From contig JAHJJH010000021.1 in NCBI GenBank assembly GCA_018823105.1, forward strand, positions 1-33,920: a stretch of DNA of 33,920 bases. Direction: 5' to 3'. A model generated the notes under the pieces. That model had not been told where the DNA came from, did no database searches, and saw only the letters and a list, made by a program, of their open reading frames with translations. Position numbers and translations under genes: made by a program. The DNA comes from Verrucomicrobiota bacterium. GTDB taxonomy: Bacteria > Verrucomicrobiota > Kiritimatiellia > CAIQIC01 > JAGNIJ01. Below, piece by piece: positions 1 through 14,897 of the stretch. How positions within the stretch are numbered: position 1 is the first letter of the stretch; each line of letters opens with the position of its first letter.

Positions 1-109
1 CGTTGTCGTTCGTGTTTATTACCGTCGTCGTCAGGCCCTCACACACCTCCGGGGACAGCGCGAGCATGGGGATGACAAGAACCAGCGGCAGATACACGCG
101 ATATCTCAT
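1..109 (-). CDS. N-terminal fragment of a predicted secreted protein (3' end lies outside the window)
   Basis: Reverse-strand ATG at 109; translation MRYRVYLPLVLVIPMLALSPEVCEGLTTTVINTNDN... shows a signal peptide (basic N-terminus plus hydrophobic core) and stays open to the window edge. Confidence 0.55.
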   Translation of the reverse strand, partial: MRYRVYLPLVLVIPMLALSPEVCEGLTTTVINTNDN

Positions 110-115
110 GATAAG

Positions 116-125
116 CCCCCCCCCC
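116..125. repeat. C10/G10 homopolymer, 6 nt upstream of the minus-strand ATG at 109
   Basis: Direct reading: ataagCCCCCCCCCCattg. Confidence 0.9.
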
Positions 126-432
126 ATTGCGGCCCCCAAAGCAACTACTGCACAACACAGTTAATGGGGCCACTCCATTCGTCCGCTCCGAACAGCGTAC
201 TAAGCAGAAGTGTTGAATAGCGTGCCAACAGATGCGGGATGGCCCCCTGTTCCACGCGCCGACCGTTCCTCCAAACCGTGCTGTGGCCAAGAATAGTTTG
301 GGCCAACCGAGCGGGGCTGACAAGGGAAAACAGAGCGGCCTGTCGAAGCTGCATGCCTACGCCCGCACGATGTCGCTGGATTCCGGGCCGGATACGGACT
401 GCGGCGGCATCCCCGACGCTTGTCCATTGCTT

Positions 433-490
433 GTAGGGCCTTCGCTCGTCGAAGGCCGACAAGACGGCCGCCGATAAACGGCGGCTCTAC
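433..490. repeat. Cloverleaf-like palindromic extragenic element (copy A)
   Basis: Outer stem GTAGGGCC (433-440) / GGCTCTAC (483-490) with one G-U pair; inner hairpins GGCCTTCG-CTCGT-CGAAGGCC (437-457) and GCCGCCG-ATAAA-CGGCGGC (467-485). Confidence 0.6.
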
Positions 491-625
491 GGCTGACGCA
501 GCGGCACTGTCTTGCGCGGCGGGGTCGCCGCGCCTCCACCTTCGTTCTGAATAACGCTTGCGCCCCGGCCCATCGCCGGATAAGCTGCCGCGGCTTTTTC
601 AAGATAAAGAAAGAGGAGAGCACCC

Positions 626-817
626 ATGGGCCAGACCAAGAGCCTTCGCGATAAGAACCTGAACCGTCCGAAGAAAAAACCCGCCGCCCGCCGCCGCCGG
701 GAGAAGGTCCAACGCAAGCGCCTGATCGCGCTGGGCCTGCCCGAGGATCGGGTCAACAAGCTGGATCCGTCGGCCGTGCGGAAGTTGCTGGTGCGACCGG
801 CCAGGATAAAGACCTGA
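626..817 (+). CDS. Small, highly basic 63-aa protein of unknown function, possibly ribosome or RNA associated
   Basis: ATG with upstream AAAGAGGAG; MGQTKSLRDKNLNRPKKKPAARRRREKVQRKRLIALGLPEDRVNKLDPSAVRKLLVRPARIKT. Confidence 0.75.
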   Translation: MGQTKSLRDKNLNRPKKKPAARRRREKVQRKRLIALGLPEDRVNKLDPSAVRKLLVRPARIKT

Positions 818-901
818 CCAGCCAACGGGCCCATTTTACGGGGGAAAACGTTCAGCGTTGATTCCAGGTTGGTGATTTCAAGTTTTTTGGCAAAAAAGCT
901 G

Positions 902-929
902 TTGACGCAGTTTGTTTTTGGGGTATTCT
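902..929 (+). promoter_or_regulatory. Candidate sigma70-type promoter for the tRNA-Thr/tuf transcription unit
   Basis: TTGACG (902-907), 16-nt spacer, TATTCT (924-929); preceded by an A/T-rich tract (AAGTTTTTTGGCAAAAAAGC) that could act as an UP element. Confidence 0.45.
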
Positions 930-1150
930 GGCTTGTGAAAAATAGATTCCGGGAAGTGCCGGGGTCTTAAAAATTGAAGAGACGGACACTTCCATCTTTC
1001 TGGAAGAGAAGGGAAAGTGGAAGAGGGGAGTGTTGTAGTCTGTTTTTATTTATTGTCGGGAAGTCACTTGATCCGGCACTTTTTTATGGATTTGTTGTCG
1101 GGCGTCAGGTCTAGAAAAGGCGGGACATGGGATAGAAGGCCCGTCGGCGC

Positions 1151-1226
1151 GCCCATGTAGCTCAGTTGGTAGAGCACGTCCTTGGTAAGGACGAGGTCAG
1201 CGGTTCGATCCCGCTCGTGGGCTCCA
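1151..1226 (+). tRNA. tRNA-Thr (anticodon GGT), CCA encoded
   Basis: Acceptor stem gcccatg/cgtgggc, D-arm tagctcagttggtagagc, anticodon loop ttGGTaa, T-loop gttcgatcc, terminal CCA. Confidence 0.95.
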
Positions 1227-1386
1227 TTCGACGCGTCCCGCAGTGCGGGTTTGCTCATGGCAGACCATCGCGCCGAATGAAGTGAGAAGCGGGGGGAAAA
1301 ATATTTTGCAAATGCGGGAAACCGTGCGGAAGAAGCAGAAGACGAAATAAGGAACGGGAAAGAAGCCATACAGGCAGGAGGAAACC

Positions 1387-2595
1387 ATGGCCAAGGAAAA
1401 ATTCGAACGAACAAAACCACACGTGAACGTGGGCACGATCGGTCACGTGGACCACGGCAAGACCACGTTGACCGCCGCCATTACGAAGGCGCAGGAGGCC
1501 AAGGGGCTGGGCAAGTTCGTCTCTTACGACGAGATCGCCAAGGCCTCGGAGTCGCAGGGGCGACGCGATGCGACCAAGATCCTGACGATCGCCACGTCGC
1601 ACGTGGAGTACCAGAGCGACAAGCGCCATTACGCGCATGTGGACTGCCCGGGCCACGCCGACTACATCAAGAACATGATCACCGGCGCGGCGCAGATGGA
1701 CGGCGCGATCCTCGTGGTGAGCGCTTCCGACGGGCCGATGCCGCAGACCCGCGAACACATCCTGCTCGCGCGCCAGGTGGGCGTGCCGGCGATCGTGGTC
1801 TTCCTGAACAAGGTGGACACGGTGGATGATCCGGAGTTGATCGAGCTGGTCGAGATGGAAATCCGCGACCTGCTGAACAAGTACGAGTTCCCCGGCGATA
1901 CGACGCCGATCATCCGCGGCTGCGCGCTGGCGGCCATGAAAGCCGAGAAGGCGGACGCCCCGGAGGCCAAGTGCATCCAGGAGTTGATGGACGCCATTGA
2001 TTCGTTTATCCCGGAGCCGGTCCGCCTGATTGACCAGCCGTTCCTGATGCCGATTGAGGACGTGTTCTCGATCGAAGGGCGCGGCACGGTGGTGACGGGG
2101 CGCGTGGAGCGCGGCGTCGTCAAGGTGGGCGAGGACATCGAGGTCGTCGGCCTTCGGCCCACGGCGAAGACCGTCGTGACCGGAGTCGAGATGTTCCGCA
2201 AGCTGCTCGACCAGGGGCAGGCGGGCGACAACATCGGCTGTCTGCTGCGCGGCTTCAAGAAAGAGGACGTTGAGCGCGGCCAGGTGCTGGCCAAGCCCGG
2301 GTCGATTACGCCGCACACGAAGTTCAAGGCGGAAGTGTACGTCCTGAGCAAGGAAGAGGGCGGGCGGCATACGCCGTTCTTCAAGGGATATCGGCCGCAG
2401 TTCTACTTCCGGACGACCGACGTCACCGGCGACATCACGTTGCCGGCGGGCGTGGACATGGTCATGCCGGGCGACAACATCAGCATGGACGTGGCCCTGA
2501 TCACGCCCATCGCGATGGAGAAGACCATGCGGTTCGCCATCCGCGAGGGTGGCCGGACGGTGGGTGCGGGCCGCGTGACGGAAATCATCGAGTAA
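1387..2595 (+). CDS. tuf: Elongation factor Tu
   Basis: [33 protein letters not shown]..., [12 protein letters not shown]; 402 aa. Confidence 0.98.
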   Translation: MAKEKFERTKPHVNVGTIGHVDHGKTTLTAAITKAQEAKGLGKFVSYDEIAKASESQGRRDATKILTIATSHVEYQSDKRHYAHVDCPGHADYIKNMITGAAQMDGAILVVSASDGPMPQTREHILLARQVGVPAIVVFLNKVDTVDDPELIELVEMEIRDLLNKYEFPGDTTPIIRGCALAAMKAEKADAPEAKCIQELMDAIDSFIPEPVRLIDQPFLMPIEDVFSIEGRGTVVTGRVERGVVKVGEDIEVVGLRPTAKTVVTGVEMFRKLLDQGQAGDNIGCLLRGFKKEDVERGQVLAKPGSITPHTKFKAEVYVLSKEEGGRHTPFFKGYRPQFYFRTTDVTGDITLPAGVDMVMPGDNISMDVALITPIAMEKTMRFAIREGGRTVGAGRVTEIIE

Positions 2596-2671
2596 GCCAG
2601 GCAGAACACGCCGGAGGTCGGGCGGGCGGCGATGAGCAGCCCGACCGATCATCCCGCGGACGGAGCCCAGC

Positions 2672-2824
2672 ATGCCCAGGGAAATTATTACGCTCGCGTG
2701 CACCGAGTGCAAGCGGCGCAACTATACGACGACGCGCAACAAGCGGAAGACCACCGAGCGGTTGGAGTTGAAGAAGTATTGCCGCTTCGAGCGGAAGCAT
2801 ACGGCGCACAAGGAAATCAAGTAA
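2672..2824 (+). CDS. rpmG: 50S ribosomal protein L33 (bL33), 50 aa
   Basis: Missing from the ORF track (too short); [50 protein letters not shown]. Confidence 0.93.
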   Translation: MPREIITLACTECKRRNYTTTRNKRKTTERLELKKYCRFERKHTAHKEIK

Positions 2825-2841
2825 CGAAGGTCCGAACCGGC

Positions 2842-2917
2842 AGGCCAGTAGCTCAATTGGCAGAGCACCGGTCTCCAAAACCGGTTGTTGAGGGTTCAAG
2901 TCCCTCCTGGCCTGCCA
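2842..2917 (+). tRNA. tRNA-Trp (anticodon CCA), CCA encoded
   Basis: Acceptor stem aggccag/ctggcct, discriminator G plus CCA, anticodon loop ctCCAaa in stem ccggt/accgg. Confidence 0.95.
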
Positions 2918-2939
2918 TGATATCCGACGGGGGAACCGC

Positions 2940-3143
2940 GTGAGCAAAGTGCAGCAGAGCCTGGCGCAGGTGCGGACGTTCATCGAGGAAGTCCGCATGG
3001 AGATGAAGAAGTGCTCGTGGCCGTCCCGTTCCGAGCTGGCGGACTCGACGATGGTGGTCATCGTGTCGGTGGTGATGATAGCGATTTTCGTGGGCCTCAG
3101 CGACCTGGTGTTGACGGGCCTCCTGCGGACGGTGATCCGGTAG
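2940..3143 (+). CDS. secE: Preprotein translocase subunit SecE
   Basis: 67 aa, GTG start; FIEEVRMEMKKCSWPSRSELADSTMVVIVSVVMIAIFVGLSDLVLTGLL, single C-terminal TM; lies before nusG. Confidence 0.93.
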   Translation: MSKVQQSLAQVRTFIEEVRMEMKKCSWPSRSELADSTMVVIVSVVMIAIFVGLSDLVLTGLLRTVIR

Positions 3144-3178
3144 GGCGCACGCCGAGGAGCAAGGGACAGGTGGCGGTC

Positions 3179-3727
3179 ATGGAAAAACAATGGTTCGTAT
3201 TACATACGCTCTCCGGGCAGGAAGCCAAGGTCAAGGAGAACATCGAACGAAGAATGCTGCAGGAGGAAATGCAGGACTACATCGGGGAGGTCCTGATCCC
3301 CACGGAGAAGGTTTCCGAGGTCAAGCAGGGCCGGAAGACCACCACGACGCGCAAGTTTTTTCCGGGCTACGTCCTGGTGCACATGCGGCTCTACGACGAA
3401 GAGAAGCGGCTCGTGGACAAGACCTGGTACTTCACCCAGCAGACGCCGGGGCTGATCGGGTTCATCGGGGGCGACCGGCCGGTGCCCCTGCGGCCGCAGG
3501 AAGTCGAGATCATTCTACACCAGATCGAGGAGAAGAAGGAAAAGATCAAGCCCAAGGTCGTGTTCGAGCCGGGCGAGACCGTCAAGATCAACGACGGGCC
3601 GTTCTTGAATTTCAGCGGAGTGATCGAAGAAGTGGATCCCGACCGCGGCAAACTGAAGGTATCGGTGGCCATCTTCGGCCGGACCGCGCCCGTGGAATTG
3701 GAATATTGGCAGGTGGAAAGGGCCTGA
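3179..3727 (+). CDS. nusG: Transcription termination/antitermination protein NusG
   Basis: MEKQWFVLHTLSGQEAKVKENIERR..., FFPGYVLVHM, KOW-type region FEPGETVKINDGPFLNFSGVIEEVDPDRGKLKV; the track start at 3011 is an upstream extension. Confidence 0.96.
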   Translation: MEKQWFVLHTLSGQEAKVKENIERRMLQEEMQDYIGEVLIPTEKVSEVKQGRKTTTTRKFFPGYVLVHMRLYDEEKRLVDKTWYFTQQTPGLIGFIGGDRPVPLRPQEVEIILHQIEEKKEKIKPKVVFEPGETVKINDGPFLNFSGVIEEVDPDRGKLKVSVAIFGRTAPVELEYWQVERA

Positions 3728-3755
3728 GCAGAGGGATCGGGAATGAAGCCCGGGG

Positions 3756-3797
3756 CCTGAAACCTGAACACCGAAAACTGAACACTGAAACCCGAGT
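3756..3797 (+). repeat. Degenerate 7-nt tandem repeat, about 6 units
   Basis: CCTGAAA CCTGAAC ACCGAAA ACTGAAC ACTGAAA CCCGAGT read directly in the nusG-rplK spacer. Confidence 0.75.
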
Positions 3798-3803
3798 GTA
3801 GCC

Positions 3804-4226
3804 ATGGCAAAGAGAGTCACAGGCATCATCAAGCTGCAGATCCCGGCGGGCCAGGCCAACCCGGCGCCGCCGGTGGGGCCGGCGCTCGGTCAGCAGGGCG
3901 TCAACATCATGGAGTTCTGCAAGGCCTTCAACGCGGCCACGCAGAGCCAGGCCGGCCTGATCATCCCGGTGGTCATCACCGTCTATCACGACAAATCGTT
4001 CACGTTCATCACGAAGAGCCCACCGGCCGCGACGCTGCTCAAGCGGGCGGCGGGCATCGCCACCGGCTCCGGACAGCCGAACCGGATCAAGGTGGGCAAG
4101 GTGACCCGCCAGCACGTCCTCGAGATCGCCAAGACCAAGCAGAAGGATTTGAACGCGCGCGACCTGAACCGGGCGGTGAAGATCATCGAAGGCACGGCGC
4201 GCAGCATGGGGATCGAGGTGGAATGA
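3804..4226 (+). CDS. rplK: 50S ribosomal protein L11
   Basis: [43 protein letters not shown]. Confidence 0.97.
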   Translation: MAKRVTGIIKLQIPAGQANPAPPVGPALGQQGVNIMEFCKAFNAATQSQAGLIIPVVITVYHDKSFTFITKSPPAATLLKRAAGIATGSGQPNRIKVGKVTRQHVLEIAKTKQKDLNARDLNRAVKIIEGTARSMGIEVE

Positions 4227-4924
4227 CCATGGCCTATCACGGGAAAAAATATCGTCAGGTTCGGGAAAAACTGGATCCGTCGGCGACCTGGGAACTCGAA
4301 AAGGCCCTGGAGTTCCTGAAGGCCAGCGCCGCGGCCAAGTTCGACGAGACCGCGGAGCTGGCGGTTCGCCTGGGGGTGGATCCCACGAAGTCGGAGCAGA
4401 TGGTGCGCGGCACGGTGGTGCTGCCGCACGGCACGGGCAAGAAGGTGCGCGTGCTGGTCTTCGCCAAGGGCCCGCCCGCCGAGGCGGCCAAGGAAGCCGG
4501 CGCGGACTACGTCGGGTTCGAGGAGCTCGTGGCCAAGGTAACGGGAGGCTGGATGGATTTTGACGTGGCGGTGGCCACGCCCGAGGCGATGAAGGAAGTG
4601 CGGAAACTCGGCAAGGTACTCGGCCCGCGCGGCCTGATGCCGAATCCGAAGACCGGAACGGTTACGGACGACACGGCCACGGCCGTCCAGCAATGCAAGG
4701 CCGGGCGCGTGGAGTTCCGCATGGACCGGAACGGCAATGTCCTGGTGCCCTTCGGAAAGCTGTCCTTCAGCCTGGAAGCGCTGGCGGCGAACTGCCGGGC
4801 CATCCTGGCCGCGATCGGCGCGGCGCGTCCCTCCACGGCCAAGGGCGTGTTCATCAAGCGCTGTACCGTCAGTTCGACGATGGGGCCGGGGCTGCGGTTG
4901 GATTTCAAGGAAGCCGCGGCCTGA
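4223..4924 (+). CDS. rplA: 50S ribosomal protein L1
   Basis: [10 protein letters not shown]..., [12 protein letters not shown]; possible alternative start at 4229. Confidence 0.97.
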   Translation: MTMAYHGKKYRQVREKLDPSATWELEKALEFLKASAAAKFDETAELAVRLGVDPTKSEQMVRGTVVLPHGTGKKVRVLVFAKGPPAEAAKEAGADYVGFEELVAKVTGGWMDFDVAVATPEAMKEVRKLGKVLGPRGLMPNPKTGTVTDDTATAVQQCKAGRVEFRMDRNGNVLVPFGKLSFSLEALAANCRAILAAIGAARPSTAKGVFIKRCTVSSTMGPGLRLDFKEAAA

Positions 4925-4950
4925 CAGCGGCCGCGCGAAGGAGCCTTACC

Positions 4951-5469
4951 ATGAGACCGGAAAAGGTAGTGATCGTGGAGGAGCTGCGGAGCAAACTTCG
5001 GGATGCCCTGTACGTGATCCTCGCCGATTATCGGGGCATGAGCGTGGCCCGAACCGAGAATTTGCGGCGCCAGTTACGCGGCGTGGGGGCGGAGGCCCAG
5101 GTGGTGCCCAACCGCCTGTTCAAGCGCGCGGGCCAGGACCTGGTCCCTCCGGGGTTCGAAGAGGGACTGAAGGGGCCCTCGTTGATGGTCTATGGCAAGG
5201 GGGACCTGTCCCAGGCCGCGAAGGTGCTGCGGACCTTCATCAAGGAAAACGAGATGCCGGCGATCAAGCTGGGCGCGATGCAGGGCGCGTTGCTGTCGAA
5301 GAGCGACGTGGACGCGATGGCCCTCCTGCCGTCCCGCGAGGTGCTGCTGGCCCAGCTCGTCGGACTCCTGGCCGCGCCGATGGTGCAGCTGGTCGGCGTA
5401 TTGCAGGCCAAGACGGCAAGCATTTTGTATGTGCTGAGGGCCATACAGGAACAGAAGGAAAAGGCGTAA
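4951..5469 (+). CDS. rplJ: 50S ribosomal protein L10
   Basis: [43 protein letters not shown]; position before rplL. Confidence 0.95.
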   Translation: MRPEKVVIVEELRSKLRDALYVILADYRGMSVARTENLRRQLRGVGAEAQVVPNRLFKRAGQDLVPPGFEEGLKGPSLMVYGKGDLSQAAKVLRTFIKENEMPAIKLGAMQGALLSKSDVDAMALLPSREVLLAQLVGLLAAPMVQLVGVLQAKTASILYVLRAIQEQKEKA

Positions 5470-5495
5470 ACCCAACGGATGTGAGGAGAACGAAC

Positions 5496-5930
5496 ATGGC
5501 TGAGCAGGTACAGGAAGCGGTGGCGGAGCAAACGAAGGAGAAGGGCGTGAAACTGGAAGGCAAAGCGGAAGAATTTGCGAAGTGGATCGAGGGCATTTCC
5601 GTCCTCGAACTTTCCCATCTGGTCAAGGGGCTGGAAGAGCGTCTGGGCGTGTCGGCGGCGGCTCCCATGGTCATGGCGGGCCCGGCGGCCGGAGCGGCGG
5701 CGGCCCCGGCCGAGGAGAAGACGGAGTTCACGGTGGTACTGGCCGCGGTGGGCGCCCAGAAGATCCAGGTGATCAAGGAAGTCCGGGCGGTCACCTCCCT
5801 CGGACTCAAGGAAGCCAAGGATCTCGTGGAAGGCGCGCCCAAGCCGGTGAAGGAAGGCGTCTCGAAGGAAGAGGCCGATAAGATCAAGGCCCAGTTGGAA
5901 GCGGCGGGTGCGAAAGTGGAAATCAAGTAA
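5496..5930 (+). CDS. rplL: 50S ribosomal protein L7/L12 with N-terminal extension
   Basis: [52 protein letters not shown]..., C-terminal domain [49 protein letters not shown]. Confidence 0.96.
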   Translation: MAEQVQEAVAEQTKEKGVKLEGKAEEFAKWIEGISVLELSHLVKGLEERLGVSAAAPMVMAGPAAGAAAAPAEEKTEFTVVLAAVGAQKIQVIKEVRAVTSLGLKEAKDLVEGAPKPVKEGVSKEEADKIKAQLEAAGAKVEIK

Positions 5931-5954
5931 CGTCTGAAACGTCTTCCCCTTTAG

Positions 5955-5978
5955 GGGTCCGCCCGCGCGGGCGGACCC
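5955..5978 (+). promoter_or_regulatory. Perfect GC-rich palindrome in the rplL-rpoB spacer (candidate attenuator or RNA processing hairpin)
   Basis: GGGTCCGCCC-GCGC-GGGCGGACCC, no downstream T-tract. Confidence 0.6.
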
Positions 5979-6006
5979 GGTGATGCACTGCGTCGGAAGG
6001 TGTGGC

Positions 6007-9753
<3,747 letters not shown>

Positions 9754-9784
9754 CCCTGCGCGCGCGGCGAGGCGAAGGAGTCCC

Positions 9785-13948
<4,164 letters not shown>

Positions 13949-13953
13949 TTCAG

Positions 13954-13982
13954 TTGCCACCGGCGCGCGGGTCTGCTATCGT
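13954..13982 (+). promoter_or_regulatory. Candidate internal promoter ahead of rpsL
   Basis: TTGCCA (13954-13959), 17-nt spacer, TATCGT (13977-13982) in the rpoC-rpsL gap. Confidence 0.35.
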
Positions 13983-14022
13983 GCCGCGCTCGTGCCAACG
14001 GAAAAATTAAGGAAATAGACGT

Positions 14023-14397
14023 ATGCCGACGATCAACCAACTGGTGAGAAAAGGGCGAAAACCCACGCGCTTCAAGAGCAAGTCGCCGGCCCTGCGGGAA
14101 TGCCCGCAGCGGCGGGGGGTCTGCCTGCTGGTCAAGACCCAGACACCCAAGAAACCCAACTCCGCCCTGCGGAAGGTCGCCCGCGTGAGGCTGACCAACG
14201 GCGAGGAAATCACCGCGTACATCCCGGGCGTGGGACATAATTTGCAGGAGCACAGCATGGTTTTGGTGCGCGGCGGGCGCGTGAAGGACCTTCCGGGCGT
14301 TCGGTACCACATCATCCGGGGCACGCTGGATTGTCTCGGCGTGGACGCCCGGCGGCGCAGCCGCTCGAAGTACGGAGCCAAAACACCCAAACCGTAG
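14023..14397 (+). CDS. rpsL: 30S ribosomal protein S12
   Basis: [13 protein letters not shown]..., [38 protein letters not shown]. Confidence 0.98.
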   Translation: MPTINQLVRKGRKPTRFKSKSPALRECPQRRGVCLLVKTQTPKKPNSALRKVARVRLTNGEEITAYIPGVGHNLQEHSMVLVRGGRVKDLPGVRYHIIRGTLDCLGVDARRRSRSKYGAKTPKP

Positions 14398-14407
14398 GGG
14401 ATGAACC

Positions 14408-14878
14408 ATGGCCAGAAGGCACAGGGCACAAAAGCGGAAGATCATACCGGATCCCCGGTATCGCAGCCTGCTTGTGGCAACGGTGATCAACAGCCTGATG
14501 GAGCGCGGCAAGCGCTCCGTCGCGGAGCGGATCGTCTACGACGCGCTGGAACAGATCCGCGCGGCCGGAAACGAGGATCCGCTGCAAGTCTTCACGCAAG
14601 CGATAGACAACGTTAAGCCGAGGCTCGAGGTCAAGTCCCGCCGCGTCGGCGGCGCGACCTACCAGGTCCCAGTGGAAGTGGCCCCGGAACGGCAGATCAG
14701 CCTCGCCTTGCGCTGGATTATTGATTTTTCCAAGGGTCGCAAGGGCGTCCCGATGAACCGCGCACTGGCGATGGAAGTACTGGAAGCCTTCAAGAACCAG
14801 GGCAACGCGGTCAAGAAACGCGAAGACACGCACAAGATGGCGCAGGCGAACAAGGCCTTTGCCCATTATCGCTGGTAG
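14408..14878 (+). CDS. rpsG: 30S ribosomal protein S7
   Basis: MARRHRAQKRKIIPDPRYRSLLVATVINSLMERGKRSVAERIVYDAL. Confidence 0.97.
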   Translation: MARRHRAQKRKIIPDPRYRSLLVATVINSLMERGKRSVAERIVYDALEQIRAAGNEDPLQVFTQAIDNVKPRLEVKSRRVGGATYQVPVEVAPERQISLALRWIIDFSKGRKGVPMNRALAMEVLEAFKNQGNAVKKREDTHKMAQANKAFAHYRW

Positions 14879-14897
14879 AAAAGAATCGGCAGTCTTC

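Noticed and set aside
232-477. Short plus-strand ORF including the string GPDTDCGGIPDAC
   Set aside because: Superficial resemblance to DTDGDGxPD-type motifs only; no SD, no surrounding conservation, and it runs into the palindromic element.
1255-2721. 488-aa minus-strand ORF opposite tuf
   Set aside because: Covers tuf entirely; composition typical of the shadow frame of a conserved high-GC gene.
2672-2824. rpmG zinc ribbon is degenerate (CTEC kept, second pair reads YCRFE)
   Set aside because: L33 variants with partial loss of the second CxxC are well known; not notable alone.
4737-5930. 397-aa plus-strand ORF in the track containing rplL
   Set aside because: Upstream part is an out-of-frame reading of rplA/rplJ; true rplL starts at ATG 5496.
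14140-14180. Possible streptomycin-resistance allele in rpsL
   Set aside because: [11 protein letters not shown] retains the wild-type lysine.
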